Assembly (NCBI GenBank): GCA_944472155.2
Contig: OX235279.1
Location: 61,229,564 to 61,293,563 of the forward strand
Direction: 5' to 3'
DNA from: Trichobilharzia szidati
Lineage: Eukaryota; Platyhelminthes; Trematoda; Strigeidida; Schistosomatidae
Length of the DNA: 64,000 nucleotides
Part shown: piece by piece, positions 48,414-59,664 of the stretch
Position numbering within the stretch: the stretch's first letter is position 1
How the letters are laid out: every line of letters starts with the position of its first letter
Program-made: the position numbers and the translations under genes
The notes under the pieces: model-generated
What the model saw: the letters and a program-made list of their open reading frames with translations, nothing else
Told to the model about the DNA's origin: nothing
Database searches by the model: none

Positions 48414-48749
48414 CGTGTGCAGGTTTGTGTGGTTGAGTTATGCGTTGTTTGCAAGCATGTCTGATGAAAATAAATGTAAAATTTGAGTATTCTAACGTTT
48501 CCTTTTACTTATTTTTTGCATGTACAAGGCTTAGTTTATCATGCACTCGGTTTATTGGCCTATCGGTTGCTGGTGATGTCAAGGAACCCGTGAGTTCTTG
48601 GGTTTTTCTCAATTTTAGGTTATACGTGTAGCATTTTATTGATGGATATTGCTCAGTGATGTATTTCGTTATTGCTTTTTTTACGGAATTATATTTGAAC
48701 AGTTGCGAGACAGAGATACTAATTGACAAAGCCTTTTTAGTTTATTGCA

Positions 48750-49780
48750 GGTAGGCAATGCGAGTGAGAGCACTGCAGACGTCAGTAGAATTTCCAGGGA
48801 AGTAATGCTGGGAAGTCGTTTCTTTAGCTGGGAGGAATTTGAGAATTCATTACAAGAATTTCAAAAAGTGAGGAAGTCACTTAATGCTAACAATGTATTT
48901 GTCCTGCACTCACGATGTGCATATTCAAAGCAAAACAACAGGGGATGACAGATTTAAGTAAGCTTACGTTTCTTTTAAATGCACTTTTGGCGTGATTAGG
49001 AGTGGAAGGTTGCTTGGTCGCATTGCTTCAAGTATTAATGTTCCAAACGTCTAATACCAATTTTACCCCTACTGACGCCATACGCCACGAGGAAAGTGGT
49101 CGCTGATTATGAAAAGCGACGATGGACTTCTTTTCAGTTTGAAGCTTTTGATTATATCTTCTTGGAAGACAATGAGAGGCAAGTAGAGGTGGACCTGCGG
49201 GCATGCACATGCACTTGTATGACGTTCCAGACTTGTCGGTATCCCTGCCGACACTTGTTGTTGGTGCATATTAGGAAGGCGTGTTTCACAGGTAAATTAG
49301 CCTATTTTTGACACTTGTGTGTTTATTTACACGCAAGAGTTGCTATGTTGCCACCTGAAGTATTCCCTATTTTATGTCTCTATTGGTAATGCATATTAAC
49401 CTACTCTTAACTGACTGAAAATCGTAGTTACTGAAATTTATATATTTCATAAGCGTTTGTCTTTACTGAAAACAGGACATAAGCACTGGCATTATTTATA
49501 CTGTAATATTGTGTGCTTAATTCTGTTTATGTTTACTGTTCCACCCTTTGTAGTTAATCATGTGCTGCATAATTGTCAACGATGGACATGGTCTCGCGAC
49601 TCGTGCGCATCTCAAAGCATGTCAGCAATTGTGCCGCGAAATCAATGTAAGTTATACGTGACCAATAGGAGGCTTATGAATACGGGCCTGACGAGAATTT
49701 GTGACAAATTTGGAGAGGTGGTTGCCACAGATTACGCGGGAGAAGTAATCGCACAAACGGACCATTTTATTAATGTGTAA
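48750..49780 (+). pseudogene. FAR1/SWIM transposase-derived gene, spliced, internally deleted
   Basis: After a TTTATTGCAG acceptor, exon sequence from 48750 encodes a FAR1-like N-terminal domain (RFFSWEEFENSLQEFQKVRK; then RFK*AYVSFKCTFG with an in-frame TAA). From 49096 a second part carries a SWIM zinc motif, CTCMTFQTCRYPCRH. A CAG/GTAAAT donor (49291/49292) and a TTTGTAG acceptor (49551-49553) join it in phase to a last exon ending at 49780 with FINV. FAR1 plus SWIM is the layout of MULE-type transposases and ZSWIM-like relatives. The DDE core that should lie between them is missing and there are stops, so this is a decayed or internally deleted copy. Confidence 0.65.
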
Positions 49781-49800
49781 ATTAACTACTTTCTTATTAC

Positions 49801-49806
49801 AATAAA
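49801..49806 (+). terminator. Poly(A) signal AATAAA
   Basis: AATAAA lies 21 bases after the stop codon of the FAR1/SWIM-like last exon, in the expected position. Confidence 0.55.
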
Positions 49807-50723
49807 AATAAACTTTTCTTATTAACATTGTTGTCTTTCTGTACGTGTGTTCGCGTTGGGAGTAAGGCATGCTAGACCGGTACTCCCTAGAATATGAATT
49901 CGTTACTATACGTAAGTGCGATTCTGTAGGAACACTATCGATCGATATTAGTGGTGAGTTATAAGTACTTTAGTCAAGCCTAAACATCTGCATGAAGTTG
50001 CGCCATTACGTCTCCTAGTCATAGGTAAATTTGTAGGGACCAATGACAAAAAAACCTAACTTCAGTATTTGAAAAATAAGAATAGAACTTAGGCCCTGCA
50101 GTTGAGCTCGATTCCGTGTGAAGTTAAGTGTAATCAAAAGTAGTGCATTACTATTGTTTCACTTAAAGCGTGATGTCAATCCATACGACTACGGGTGTTA
50201 ACATATAGTGTAAAATGAAGTCTACATGAGGCGAGTAATTGAATAAGTTGAGCTGTAGCAATCGTAGTAAGATTTCACATACGTTGAATTATGCCTACAA
50301 TTACTTTGTCAGGTCTCATTGATAGGTCAGGCCTCCATCTCGTCATAATGACAAATTCAGTTTCACTGAGATAGAATAAGAAAAGTATGGTAAGCAGGAT
50401 GTTAAATATATTTAATGAAAAATAATAAGCGAATGTCTTTGCACAATTGTTTTTCGTAATAACTTCGGGGATGCGTAATTGCTGTGTCCGGGTTGACTGG
50501 CTTTGCCGAACATCTACAAGTAAGTGAATAAAGTGTAATTTTTAAATCGTTGAAGTTAGAAATAAGTAATGTAAAATTTAAACGCTTTATATTTGCCTGC
50601 CTTTGCTGAAAAGGTTCATTCTCCTTTCTCATTCTTTGGTCATGACAGCATTCTTCTACGGTTTTCACTGTCACACACATTGTTCCTCTTCTAAAGTATA
50701 GCACCAAGCAAATAATAATTTAA
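49807..50723. other. Nothing recognised
   Basis: AT-rich, with a single unrecognised minus-strand frame at 50402-50707. Confidence 0.4.
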
Positions 50724-50820
50724 TAAACGGGTGTTTGCGAGGAATGCATGACATCTCTACAGGCACTATAAGTTATATTATAAATTGCAATCGTGAAGTA
50801 TCGTAAATTAAAACTTTTTC
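50724..50820 (+). repeat. Dispersed repeat C, copy 2
   Basis: Direct-orientation relative of 46849-46950. Confidence 0.6.
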
Positions 50821-51690
50821 AAAAGTTTAGATTGTTCAATCATTGTACAAGCAATTACAACGGATTGTACTGTAAACCCTTCACAATGAACACTGCATAT
50901 ATATTGGGTAAGTGCTATTCCCCCACATAATAAAAAGCATTTCAGGAGTAGAACAGCATCCTGAGAAACTGCAGTAATATTTTCTAGCTGTTAGGTATTT
51001 TTTCCTTTGATGCAGTTTCTTATCAACAGTTTGCAGTATTCATAGTGACTTTAGAGTAAACTTTATTCTATCTTCTGTTTCACCAAATGTCCATTCAAGT
51101 ACAATAGCATACAGTAACTACATACGCTCTAGCATTGTAACCTGAACATCACAAAATCCCTACAAATGACTTGTTTCATAATAAATGCTTTAGAAACATG
51201 AGCCATAAGTGCACCTTCCATACCATTCATAGTCACAAGTAATTCATTAAGGATCTCAGAATATCTTAGTGATCTGAAAATGAAAAATTACTAAGACTGA
51301 TATAACTTAAGTAAAACGTTTAGTAGTTGTAGGACACAACTGCTAGCTACTATTCGACAGAAAGCTAATACTTTAAGCAGTCTGACATTTAAGAAGGACT
51401 ATCTATACTATTCTTCTTGCCCCAATGCACACTGATATCGATTTAATCTGATGCAATGTAATGCACTCAGCAATTACGGTCTCCCGAAATTCCATGTGAC
51501 AATGTAAATTAAACTAGTATTACATCTTCATCTGAGCGATTTTAAATAGGAACTTCATCGGAATGGATATAATCACCAGGAAATCCAGCAGCTTGTCCCA
51601 CTCATCGCACGATCTCTTCGATGTGTTATGGAATATTTTAATAATTTCTCTTTACCAGTTTGTTTAAATGTGTATCACTCGTATGTCCAT
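50821..51690. other. Nothing recognised
   Basis: AT-rich spacer before the second large duplicate. Confidence 0.4.
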
Positions 51691-51699
51691 AGAATGCTA

Positions 51700-51898
51700 G
51701 ACAACGCCGCAGGAGGTTCGAGGTTCGAGACAATGTTTGTGCACACCTCAACCTCTCTAAACAGGTTATGAGACCAGTAAAGTGGGAAGGTTGAGCATGA
51801 CGCCAGCCACTCCATCCCGTTAAAGTAAACACCACTGCCACCCGAATTTCAAAGCTCTAGCTTAAAGCCCTACGTTCCACTGGGAATGTAAGGGAACA
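51700..51898 (+). repeat. SINE, with head, at start of second duplicate
   Basis: Same 3' module as 43131-43270. Upstream it still shows a decayed tRNA-like head with a GGTTCGAGAC B box near 51722-51731, unlike copy 1. The duplication boundary at 51764 therefore falls inside a SINE. Confidence 0.6.
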
Positions 51899-54780
51899 AA
51901 ACAAATTTTGTCCAAATCTGGTAAAGTATGATTCTGGCGAGTACTGAAGACGTTTACAATCTACTGATTCGCAAGCTTTTACTCAACATGGGAGAAAGCA
52001 CTATCCTCGATGGCAGCTTATGCCAATACGTGAGGTGACCGTTCCTCAGTGGTGTCGTCGATTCATAAAATGTACTCCTTGACTCCATAAAACCAACATT
52101 CAGCAATATGTCGTGCATTTGTGGGAGGAGGAAAAGAAGAGATGGATAGGTTTTCGATTCAGGTCATATAGAACTATGCCACACTATCTACTACCAATTA
52201 ATCTTTTATGTGAAGGTCATGAAAGAAAAGTGAATACCACGTAGCAAACTCCGCTGAAAACTCTACGCATTACGCAGGCGCTCCGTAGAATGAAGCCATC
52301 ACTATTTTAAAAAATTTAGACGTTTAGAGTTCATGCACGAAGAATTAAGCGAAACGTCAAAAAGTACCAGATATAGATGGATGTTCACGGCACACCTCCA
52401 GGTAACAATGGCAAACTAAACTGTGAATTATTCTACACTGAAAGTAAAAATTATGTCAAAATCGCTGGAAGTACAAGTATGGCATGACCGATATATATCA
52501 GCAAGCATGAATATTGGGCTACCAATTATCTATCCATCATCATATTGCATCTAATGTCTCGTTTCAATATCTTTAACCCATTAAAATATAACCTACAATC
52601 CTTTGTATACACTCGTGAATATTTAAAATGCTTAAAAACTGCGGATTCGCAAACTTCCACAAAACCTAAGAAAAAGAACCATGTTGGGCTGCAACGCGCT
52701 TAAAATCACACCCCTGTACACCAGACGATCGCTCCTGAGATTATGAGAACAAACTATAGCTCCCTGCCCCGCAAAATTAACTCTCTGCAATCCCTCATGT
52801 CCTCCAATATATACCGCAATGCAGGGATCATAACTCTTCGGTAAATCTGGCTCCATGACCTATATGATGATAATTTAGACTGTCCAAATGGTTTTAGATT
52901 ATTCGGAGAAGATTGGCGTAGTTCTAAGGGGGATTGTGGCAGTGGCGTTGCAACCTTCATCAATCCTCGGCGATGAACGTCAAATAATGTATGTTTCAGA
53001 CTCTGTAGTGACAAATTTAACTGCCTCAATGTTTGCATGTTGACTGAAACACCTGCTGAAGTATAACTGCATATGCATTTCAAACATCCATATTACACAT
53101 GGATGTAGTCTCTCAGAAATGTCCTCATTTGCTGATGAGTTCACTTCCTTTGCTGCAACTCCTTATCAATAGTTACTGGTGACTTCAATTCTTGGGACTT
53201 CAGTTTCCTTACATCGCAGGGTCATGAAAATATTGTCAACTTCTCAACACGGCTAGAAAATACTCTGGGTCTGGGGTTTACAATGACTTTGGCATATTTG
53301 GAGCTTGGAAAATGACTCCACTACTTATTTCTTATCACTGCATCATACGCATATGGCCCGAAATATATGGAAAGCTGCACAAAGGGTCTTCTTGCACTTT
53401 TGGCAAGAAAATACAACATAGATGTTACTCCCACGATAATATACAGGATCTAAGGAGCATGTTGAATGATAGTAATTGGGACTTATTTACTGAACAAGTT
53501 CCAGATCACACAACCACAAACGTAACATGTTACCACAAACACTGCCATGATGTTTGTTGTCCGAAAGAGACACTCCTAAAGTTTAAGCGCCCCTCCCCTT
53601 CTTAGCTCAGAAAGCATGGTCGAGAATAAAAGGAGTTATACAAAATGAAGGACAGTCCTGGTGTTTAGTTACTAAACTCTTTATTTAATCAGAATTGCAG
53701 GGATTAAATATGGTCTATGACGAAATGCTCTAACTGCGCAGAACCTCATCAAATATTTGGAAGATTTTTATCGAAACCACCAGTTGTTAGCAAACAAATA
53801 ACAATCCTTCTTCAGTTGTTGCTGTCACTCTTAATAAGTCTTTCATATGTCGTCCAGCGGATATTATGATCTCAAATTCTTCAACGTAAGGCGGTCTCCT
53901 CAAATCACTGGGCTGCCAAGAAGCTTTCCTCCAAAATGGTTAATTGCATCTGGATTAATTATTGTTTTAACCGTCCAATTATATCAAACGACCTATAAAT
54001 GAACTTGTGCACTAGTTTAACCTGCTTCTACGTAAACTTTAGCACTCTGTTTACTGCCGTTGGTCACTTGATCAGCTGATTTCTATAGGCTATGTTTATT
54101 GAAAAAACCTCATATTTAGGTAATTATTTGTCGTTTCATACACTGTTATGCTTGTATTCCTGCTAAAAATCGTTTGAAATGAACCGTTTTTAGCATAAAC
54201 AGCAAATGATGGTGTCCTTATCCGCCTGTAATTTGCAGCCAGTATACAAGTAGTTGAAATGCGTACTGTTTCATTAAGAAAATGCCAAATTACTTAAAGA
54301 CACTCATGATAAGGAATTTTTGTGATGGTTTCTTGCAGTTCAAAGGATTAGATATCGATATGATAAGGTACGCTAGTTCGTTTTGTTAATTATTTTAACC
54401 TCATATGTTGTATACTTTTGCTGATGGGGCAACAGTAAGGAATAGACACCAACTTCAGACGACCTTGAAACAGCCGATCAGATTCCTCTGGGCGAAAAGT
54501 GGAACTTAATTTACAGAGAAGTGTATCTACGATATATATGTGAGAAAATGAATCATATGTGGTATATATATCTAATTTGCTGCGAACACTAGTCCCAGAT
54601 TCTCATAGAAGTGGTTATATACATATCAAACAAATGTATTCTGTGTTTCTCCAGCTGTAGATACTGATGCTTTACGCCATATATTAGTAAATGAAAGCTA
54701 TAATTTCGAGAAAATGTTGTCTAAAATTTCACAAAGTGAAAATAAATCTACCATAGATAACAATAATCTATTCTCATTTT
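51764..54780 (+). repeat. 3017-bp direct duplication, copy 2
   Basis: Near-identical to 43136-46152. Its right end is followed immediately by 28S rRNA-like sequence. Confidence 0.93.
52858..53988 (+). pseudogene. Decayed CR1-like retrotransposon (copy 2)
   Basis: Duplicate of 44230-45360 with the same stops. The GDFN motif is at 53178-53189. The shared stops show it was already dead when duplicated. Confidence 0.7.
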
Positions 54781-55678
54781 GGCCATGGGTCACGCAGTCC
54801 TAAGTGTTCGGGTAAATCGGAACAGACACGGGGTGCCTGACATTGTCCGCTTTCGGGCTTTGTTAGTATTGCTGTTAAATAGTACTGTTACAACGAAGCC
54901 CCCTGTAGCGAAAAAGAATAGGTTTAATGTTCCCGACCCTGTCCAAGGAGATTGGTGCATGTTGGATCTTTGATTCAGTGTGTGACCAGCGCGGCAACTC
55001 AACCGAACTCGGAGACGTCGGCGGGAGTTCTGATAAGAGTTCTCTTTGCTTTTGTTGGGAGTGCATGCACCACCTGGAATTGGCTTCCGCAAAGCACCAC
55101 CCTTCTTGTGGTGTCCGTAACGCTCCTGTCGGCCCTTGAAAATCCGAGCCAGGCAGTGCAATTTTCGTGGCAGGCCGTACCTATATCCTCAGCAGGTCTC
55201 CAAGGTGAACAGCCTCTGGCAACTGAACGACGTAGGTAAGGGAAGTGGGCAAATTGGATCCGTAACTTGGAAAGGAGGATTGGCTCTAGGGTCCGAGTCA
55301 GACAGGCCGAGATCAGATACGTGTCGGTCCAGCTGGAGGCTAATTTGTTTACTACTTTGTGTGCTTCGGTGCACATTGTTGGGAAGTAACCGTACTCTGA
55401 CCGCGATCGATCGTTCTCGGTTTCAGCTGTTAGTGTTGCTTGGTTAGCAACGCGCGTGGACTTGCTCTATGATGCGTCAAGCGGCCGTGCTTCCATTGTT
55501 TGTCACGTGACGGCTAACTCAGAACTGACACGGACCAGGTTAATCCGACAATCTAATTAAAACAAAACATTCCTGTGTCCACTGACCGGTTATGACGCAG
55601 TGTGATTTCTGCCCAGTGCTCTGAATGTCTAAGTGAAGAAATTCAACTAAGCACAAGTGAACAGCGGGAGTAACCATG
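54781..55678 (+). pseudogene. 28S rRNA gene fragment
   Basis: Several blocks match conserved eukaryotic large-subunit rRNA in the right order: GAACTCGGAGACGTCGGCGG, CGGCCCTTGAAAATCCG, GCAGGTCTCCAAGGTGAACA, GTAGGTAAGGGAAGTGGGCA with ATCCGTAACTT, AATCTAATTAAAACAAAACA, GTGATTTCTGCCCAGTGCTC and AAGTGAAGAAATTCAACTAA. It ends at GGGAGTAACCATGG, a few bases before the position equivalent to the R2 target site. The fragment corresponds to the 3'-central part of 28S and is missing both ends. Changes at conserved positions suggest a pseudogene. Open frames on both strands here are shadows. Confidence 0.85.
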
Positions 55679-58600
55679 GCTAACTACCACAACATGGGCT
55701 AATCCTTATCCTGAACCAATCTTGCGATCGGGTATTATCGTAGCGAATAACATTTGCGGCGGCGGCTTCCGGTTCTGTTAGGATAGTGGCACTGACATTT
55801 AGCTCTGACTGGTGTCATGTACACTGGTGGAATTAGGGCCTGTCGTTTGCCAGAATGATCCGTAGCCTTTGAAATATAAATAAAAGTCGTGGAGTAGGGT
55901 CCTATGAACGTCCCACGACACTGTCAGTCACTGGTAGGCCCTAGTTGCTCGAGAAGGTGAAATATACGCCTTTTCCGGTTTTGGAGCGTCATGTTAAAGT
56001 TGAGGGATGTTGAGTAGACCCGGCCTCTGCCGAGGTAATAGTACGCTACCTAGAAATTATGAGTTGTCCGATCGAAATACTTACCCCGAAAGATGGTTAT
56101 GAGCTTTATGCTCTAATAAATCCCGAAAGATGGTTCTGGGCTTTGCGCTCACAATATATGTCAAAGTAAGTGTTTTCAGGTCTTGTTTACTTCAATCTTA
56201 CTGTAGGTCTGTGCAACTTGCTATTCAATGCAAAAGGAGGATGAGAGGCTAGCAGCAAAGCACCATAAAAGTGTATGTGTATCTAAATAGTACTTTAATG
56301 TCCGTATTTACGCATGTCTATATTTATTGCACATTACTGTCTAGTAAACGTATATGACGATATTCTCCTAGCCTTTTTATATAGTTATGCAACTAATATT
56401 TTGTATTTTGCGCATGATAACTAGTGACTTTCTATGCGTGCCTTAGACAATAAATTATTCTAAAATTTGATTCTTTCTAGAATCATGTGGTGCATCCCTA
56501 TTGTTTATGTAATCAGGAGAATGTACAAAAGACTCTATACAGAGCACCTGAAGCGTGTTCCACATGATTAGGCACCCTCAAGCAATAAATCCGTACCTTG
56601 TATATCCTTTCGCATTTTGTGTTGATTAGACAATTCCGGTTCATTCGATTGCTGTAAATTCCCTGATTCAATGCACACGCTGCTAACACAATCTAGGGTT
56701 GACATCCACTCAGCAATCATGAGTGTTATTTCTAAAATAAGTCAATTGGTAGATATCCCGAATCTGTGCAAGCACCTTAACTAATTGGTGTCCTAGAATT
56801 GGTGTGCACTCTGTGATCTTTGCTAACTCATCTCCTTCTTGATCGAAATTATTATCCAGTGTTTCCCTTGGGACGCCGTCGTTCTTCTTGCCTCCAACTG
56901 CACGTCATCAGCGATTCGTCTGGGTCGACCACAACTGTCGTCTGCATTGCTATTTGCTGTTCTCAGGTCACAATTTCTGGCAGCTATTTCAAACCAGTTC
57001 GATGAAAGCTTAAATGCTAATACAACCAGCTTGCTTCTGGATGATGGATACGCTCACAGAACAGGAAGTAGCCCGAGTGAGTTTCGATCGATTTTTATCT
57101 TTTTTAAATCAATATCTTTTATGCAACTCTTGTGAGCTTTAGTGTCCATTTTCACTAGGCACTTAACAGTTTTATATTATTATCGCAAGTTTCAAGGTAA
57201 GTTATATACTTTGATGTCAGTCTTTCCACTCTTTCTCTTGCTAAACACGACGTAGTTTTCTAAATCACAGGACGCAATGCTCACATGAATGCCCGATCAC
57301 CGCAACATGTTCCCATGGGGAGGTATGTTGCATTAATTTAATCATGATTGGTTGGAGCTTGGACTTAACATTATCAGGTGAGATCACAACAACGAAATAT
57401 GCAGCATCAGCCCTGCACCAGAAGACTATTTGATGTTACTAGATATGTGGAGTGCCACCCATGCTCGCAACCAGCATTCATCATGCAGCTAGTTAAGGAA
57501 ATGTTTCCTCATTGGTAAAACTGTATTTATTGAATTTTAGGTGTGCGATGTAAAGGCATATTTAATAGCTCACTGACCATCTTACCAGTGTGACTTTTAT
57601 ATAATGGGGGCTTACTTTAATGTTTGGCACTTTTAGTGGATATATGAGAAGTCTTGTATCTTTTATAGGATCTTGTACGTCAAAATGGTTATATTCACCT
57701 CTCTATCCGTTCATGTATACAAACATGGAGCCATTATGCCAGCTGCCAAGTGCTTCAACCAACAAATGCCTCATCGACTAATTAAGCAGCAGCCACTACG
57801 CCCTTGATATACACCATCATAAGTTTCGTAATAACGAAGCAGTCACGAGTTACGATGGTTACTTAGGGCAAGGTGGCAAATTACATGAGCTGGTGATATT
57901 GTTGACAGCCTCATCGATGCATCTAGTGAACTTTCATGACCGACTCAACCACTTCATGAATCATCCGGGTTATGTACAAGTCGCGGTGAAACCACTCTTT
58001 ACACCACGTTGTCAATTTAACGGTGGTACGGGGTTCTAGTGATTACATCACACACGGTTCTAGCAGCTGAGGAAGTCTTCTCCACAGTGGCCAGTCTGTG
58101 TCACCTACCTAGACACTGCTAACCACAGCAGAAGTGGATCAAATCATGAATTGGGAGATGCCCTCTTTGCGATTGCAACTCGTGACCTTGCAACTGTTCA
58201 GCTGATGTTGCAACCAGAAGAGATCAAAGCATTTCCTATCCGTCAAACCACGGTGAAATGTTCGGCATGACTACTCTGTCAACTAAGCGAAATCAAATTA
58301 CGGGCCAAGTGCTCTTGGTCATCTCTTGTATAATATCTTTGTTTCATTTTCTGCAACAACCTTAGAGGCCAACTCAGTTTATTATCACGTGGTTACCACC
58401 GAACATTACAGACGTACCCATATTACTCACTCTACAGCTACGCAGAATAACCAGTGGTGTGTGTCCTGCTCCCAATCTACCAACATTTGGCCCACAGGAT
58501 CATCAAGTAGTATTTTTATAAGGATGAACTAAGTGATATCATGGAACACTGGGTTCGGAACCAATCTCTCTTGGTCAGACATATGTCCCTATTGTTACCC

Positions 58601-58849
58601 AGCTAGTGGTAGGTGCATCATATGCTAGCATTTGTTTTCTCCTTTCGAAGGTGAGTTAAGAACTAAATTCCCACCTGAAACACTGATGTTATTATGCTGT
58701 GTAAATTTGGTTACATTTTCATCGTTTGTAGACAAATCCATGTGCCCGTAACCAAGTTTCATCTCAGGGATATTTTGCACAATTAGATGTCACCAAATTA
58801 TGCCCGGCCAACTAATTTTGCAGTGTAATAATATATATTTTCCTATCAA
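55679..58849. other. Unassigned sequence after the 28S fragment
   Basis: Moderately GC-richer at first (to about 56100), then ordinary. The frames at 56820-57005 and 56839-57135 are short and unrecognised. I found no R2-type RT or zinc-finger frame. A 37-bp-period partial duplication lies at 56085-56150. Confidence 0.45.
56085..56150 (+). repeat. Two-copy tandem repeat, period 37
   Basis: CCCGAAAGATGGTT starts at 56085 and again at 56122, followed by similar TGAGCTTT/TGGGCTTT and GCTC blocks. Confidence 0.65.
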
Positions 58850-59270
58850 TGTAGGACACACCAGTTGTACAGGCATGGATAAGTATTATTTAAATTACAT
58901 GAATTTGATTTATAGTGAAATTACATGGTTGCTGTCCTCTCTGATATCAGTTAGTGAGCACATTCCGATAGTTAGTCGTTCAATGGAGCACATAAAGAAA
59001 TATAGAAATATTGTCTTCGCATTAACAAAAAAAACCCAAGTACGTGTCGGATAAATTACAAATATTTGGGAAAAAAATAAAGCTTGAAGTCAATTCCTCC
59101 ATATAACTTTGTTGTGTGCGGCATCGTATCTTGTTTTATGTTCAAATTGTGTATTAATTTAAAATGAGTGATTTATTTTTATGATTTTGACATCACTTAA
59201 ATTGCAAGTAATACCAGATGTGAATTCAACTGAATGTAGATTAATATTGGTCATTGTCAAGCAGATTTGT
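58850..59270 (+). repeat. Dispersed repeat B, copy 2 (no SINE)
   Basis: Diverged relative of 46255-46850 that lacks the SINE. The shared segments keep order and spacing. Confidence 0.75.
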
Positions 59271-59664
59271 TTTACTGCGCTCAAGTCACCCATAGCCCGC
59301 CATTTGTCGCAGCATGGTTGCTCCGTACGAGTAAGTTGATAAACGCGTAGAAAGCTATATAAAAACCATTTTAGATCGTTGACAGTGCTTGTATAAGATG
59401 CTGTACAGCGTCTTGTTATGGTGACAGTGGATTTCATCAAGGATGCTGAGCCATTACTAGCCAAACCTTGAGGGATGATATATGAGTAAGTGACTTCAAT
59501 TGTTTCTCAGCTTCATTCGAAATGTAGATCAATGCAACTTGTACTACAAAGTAAATACAACAGAAATGTACCAGAGGACAAAGAAAAAGCAGGTCGAGTC
59601 TAAAAGATTTGATTATATTCGTTGTACATTGTAATTTGATGAACAAAAACTTGTTTCTACTATG
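59271..59664. other. Nothing recognised
   Basis: Minus-strand frames at 59159-59464 and 59437-59646 are not recognised. Confidence 0.4.

Noticed and set aside
54790..55447. Overlapping frames of 60-125 codons on both strands
   Set aside because: They lie in the 28S rRNA fragment and are shadows of conserved RNA sequence.
55679..58849. R2 retrotransposon coding region after the 28S fragment
   Set aside because: No frame with RT, zinc-finger or restriction-like endonuclease motifs could be found on either strand.
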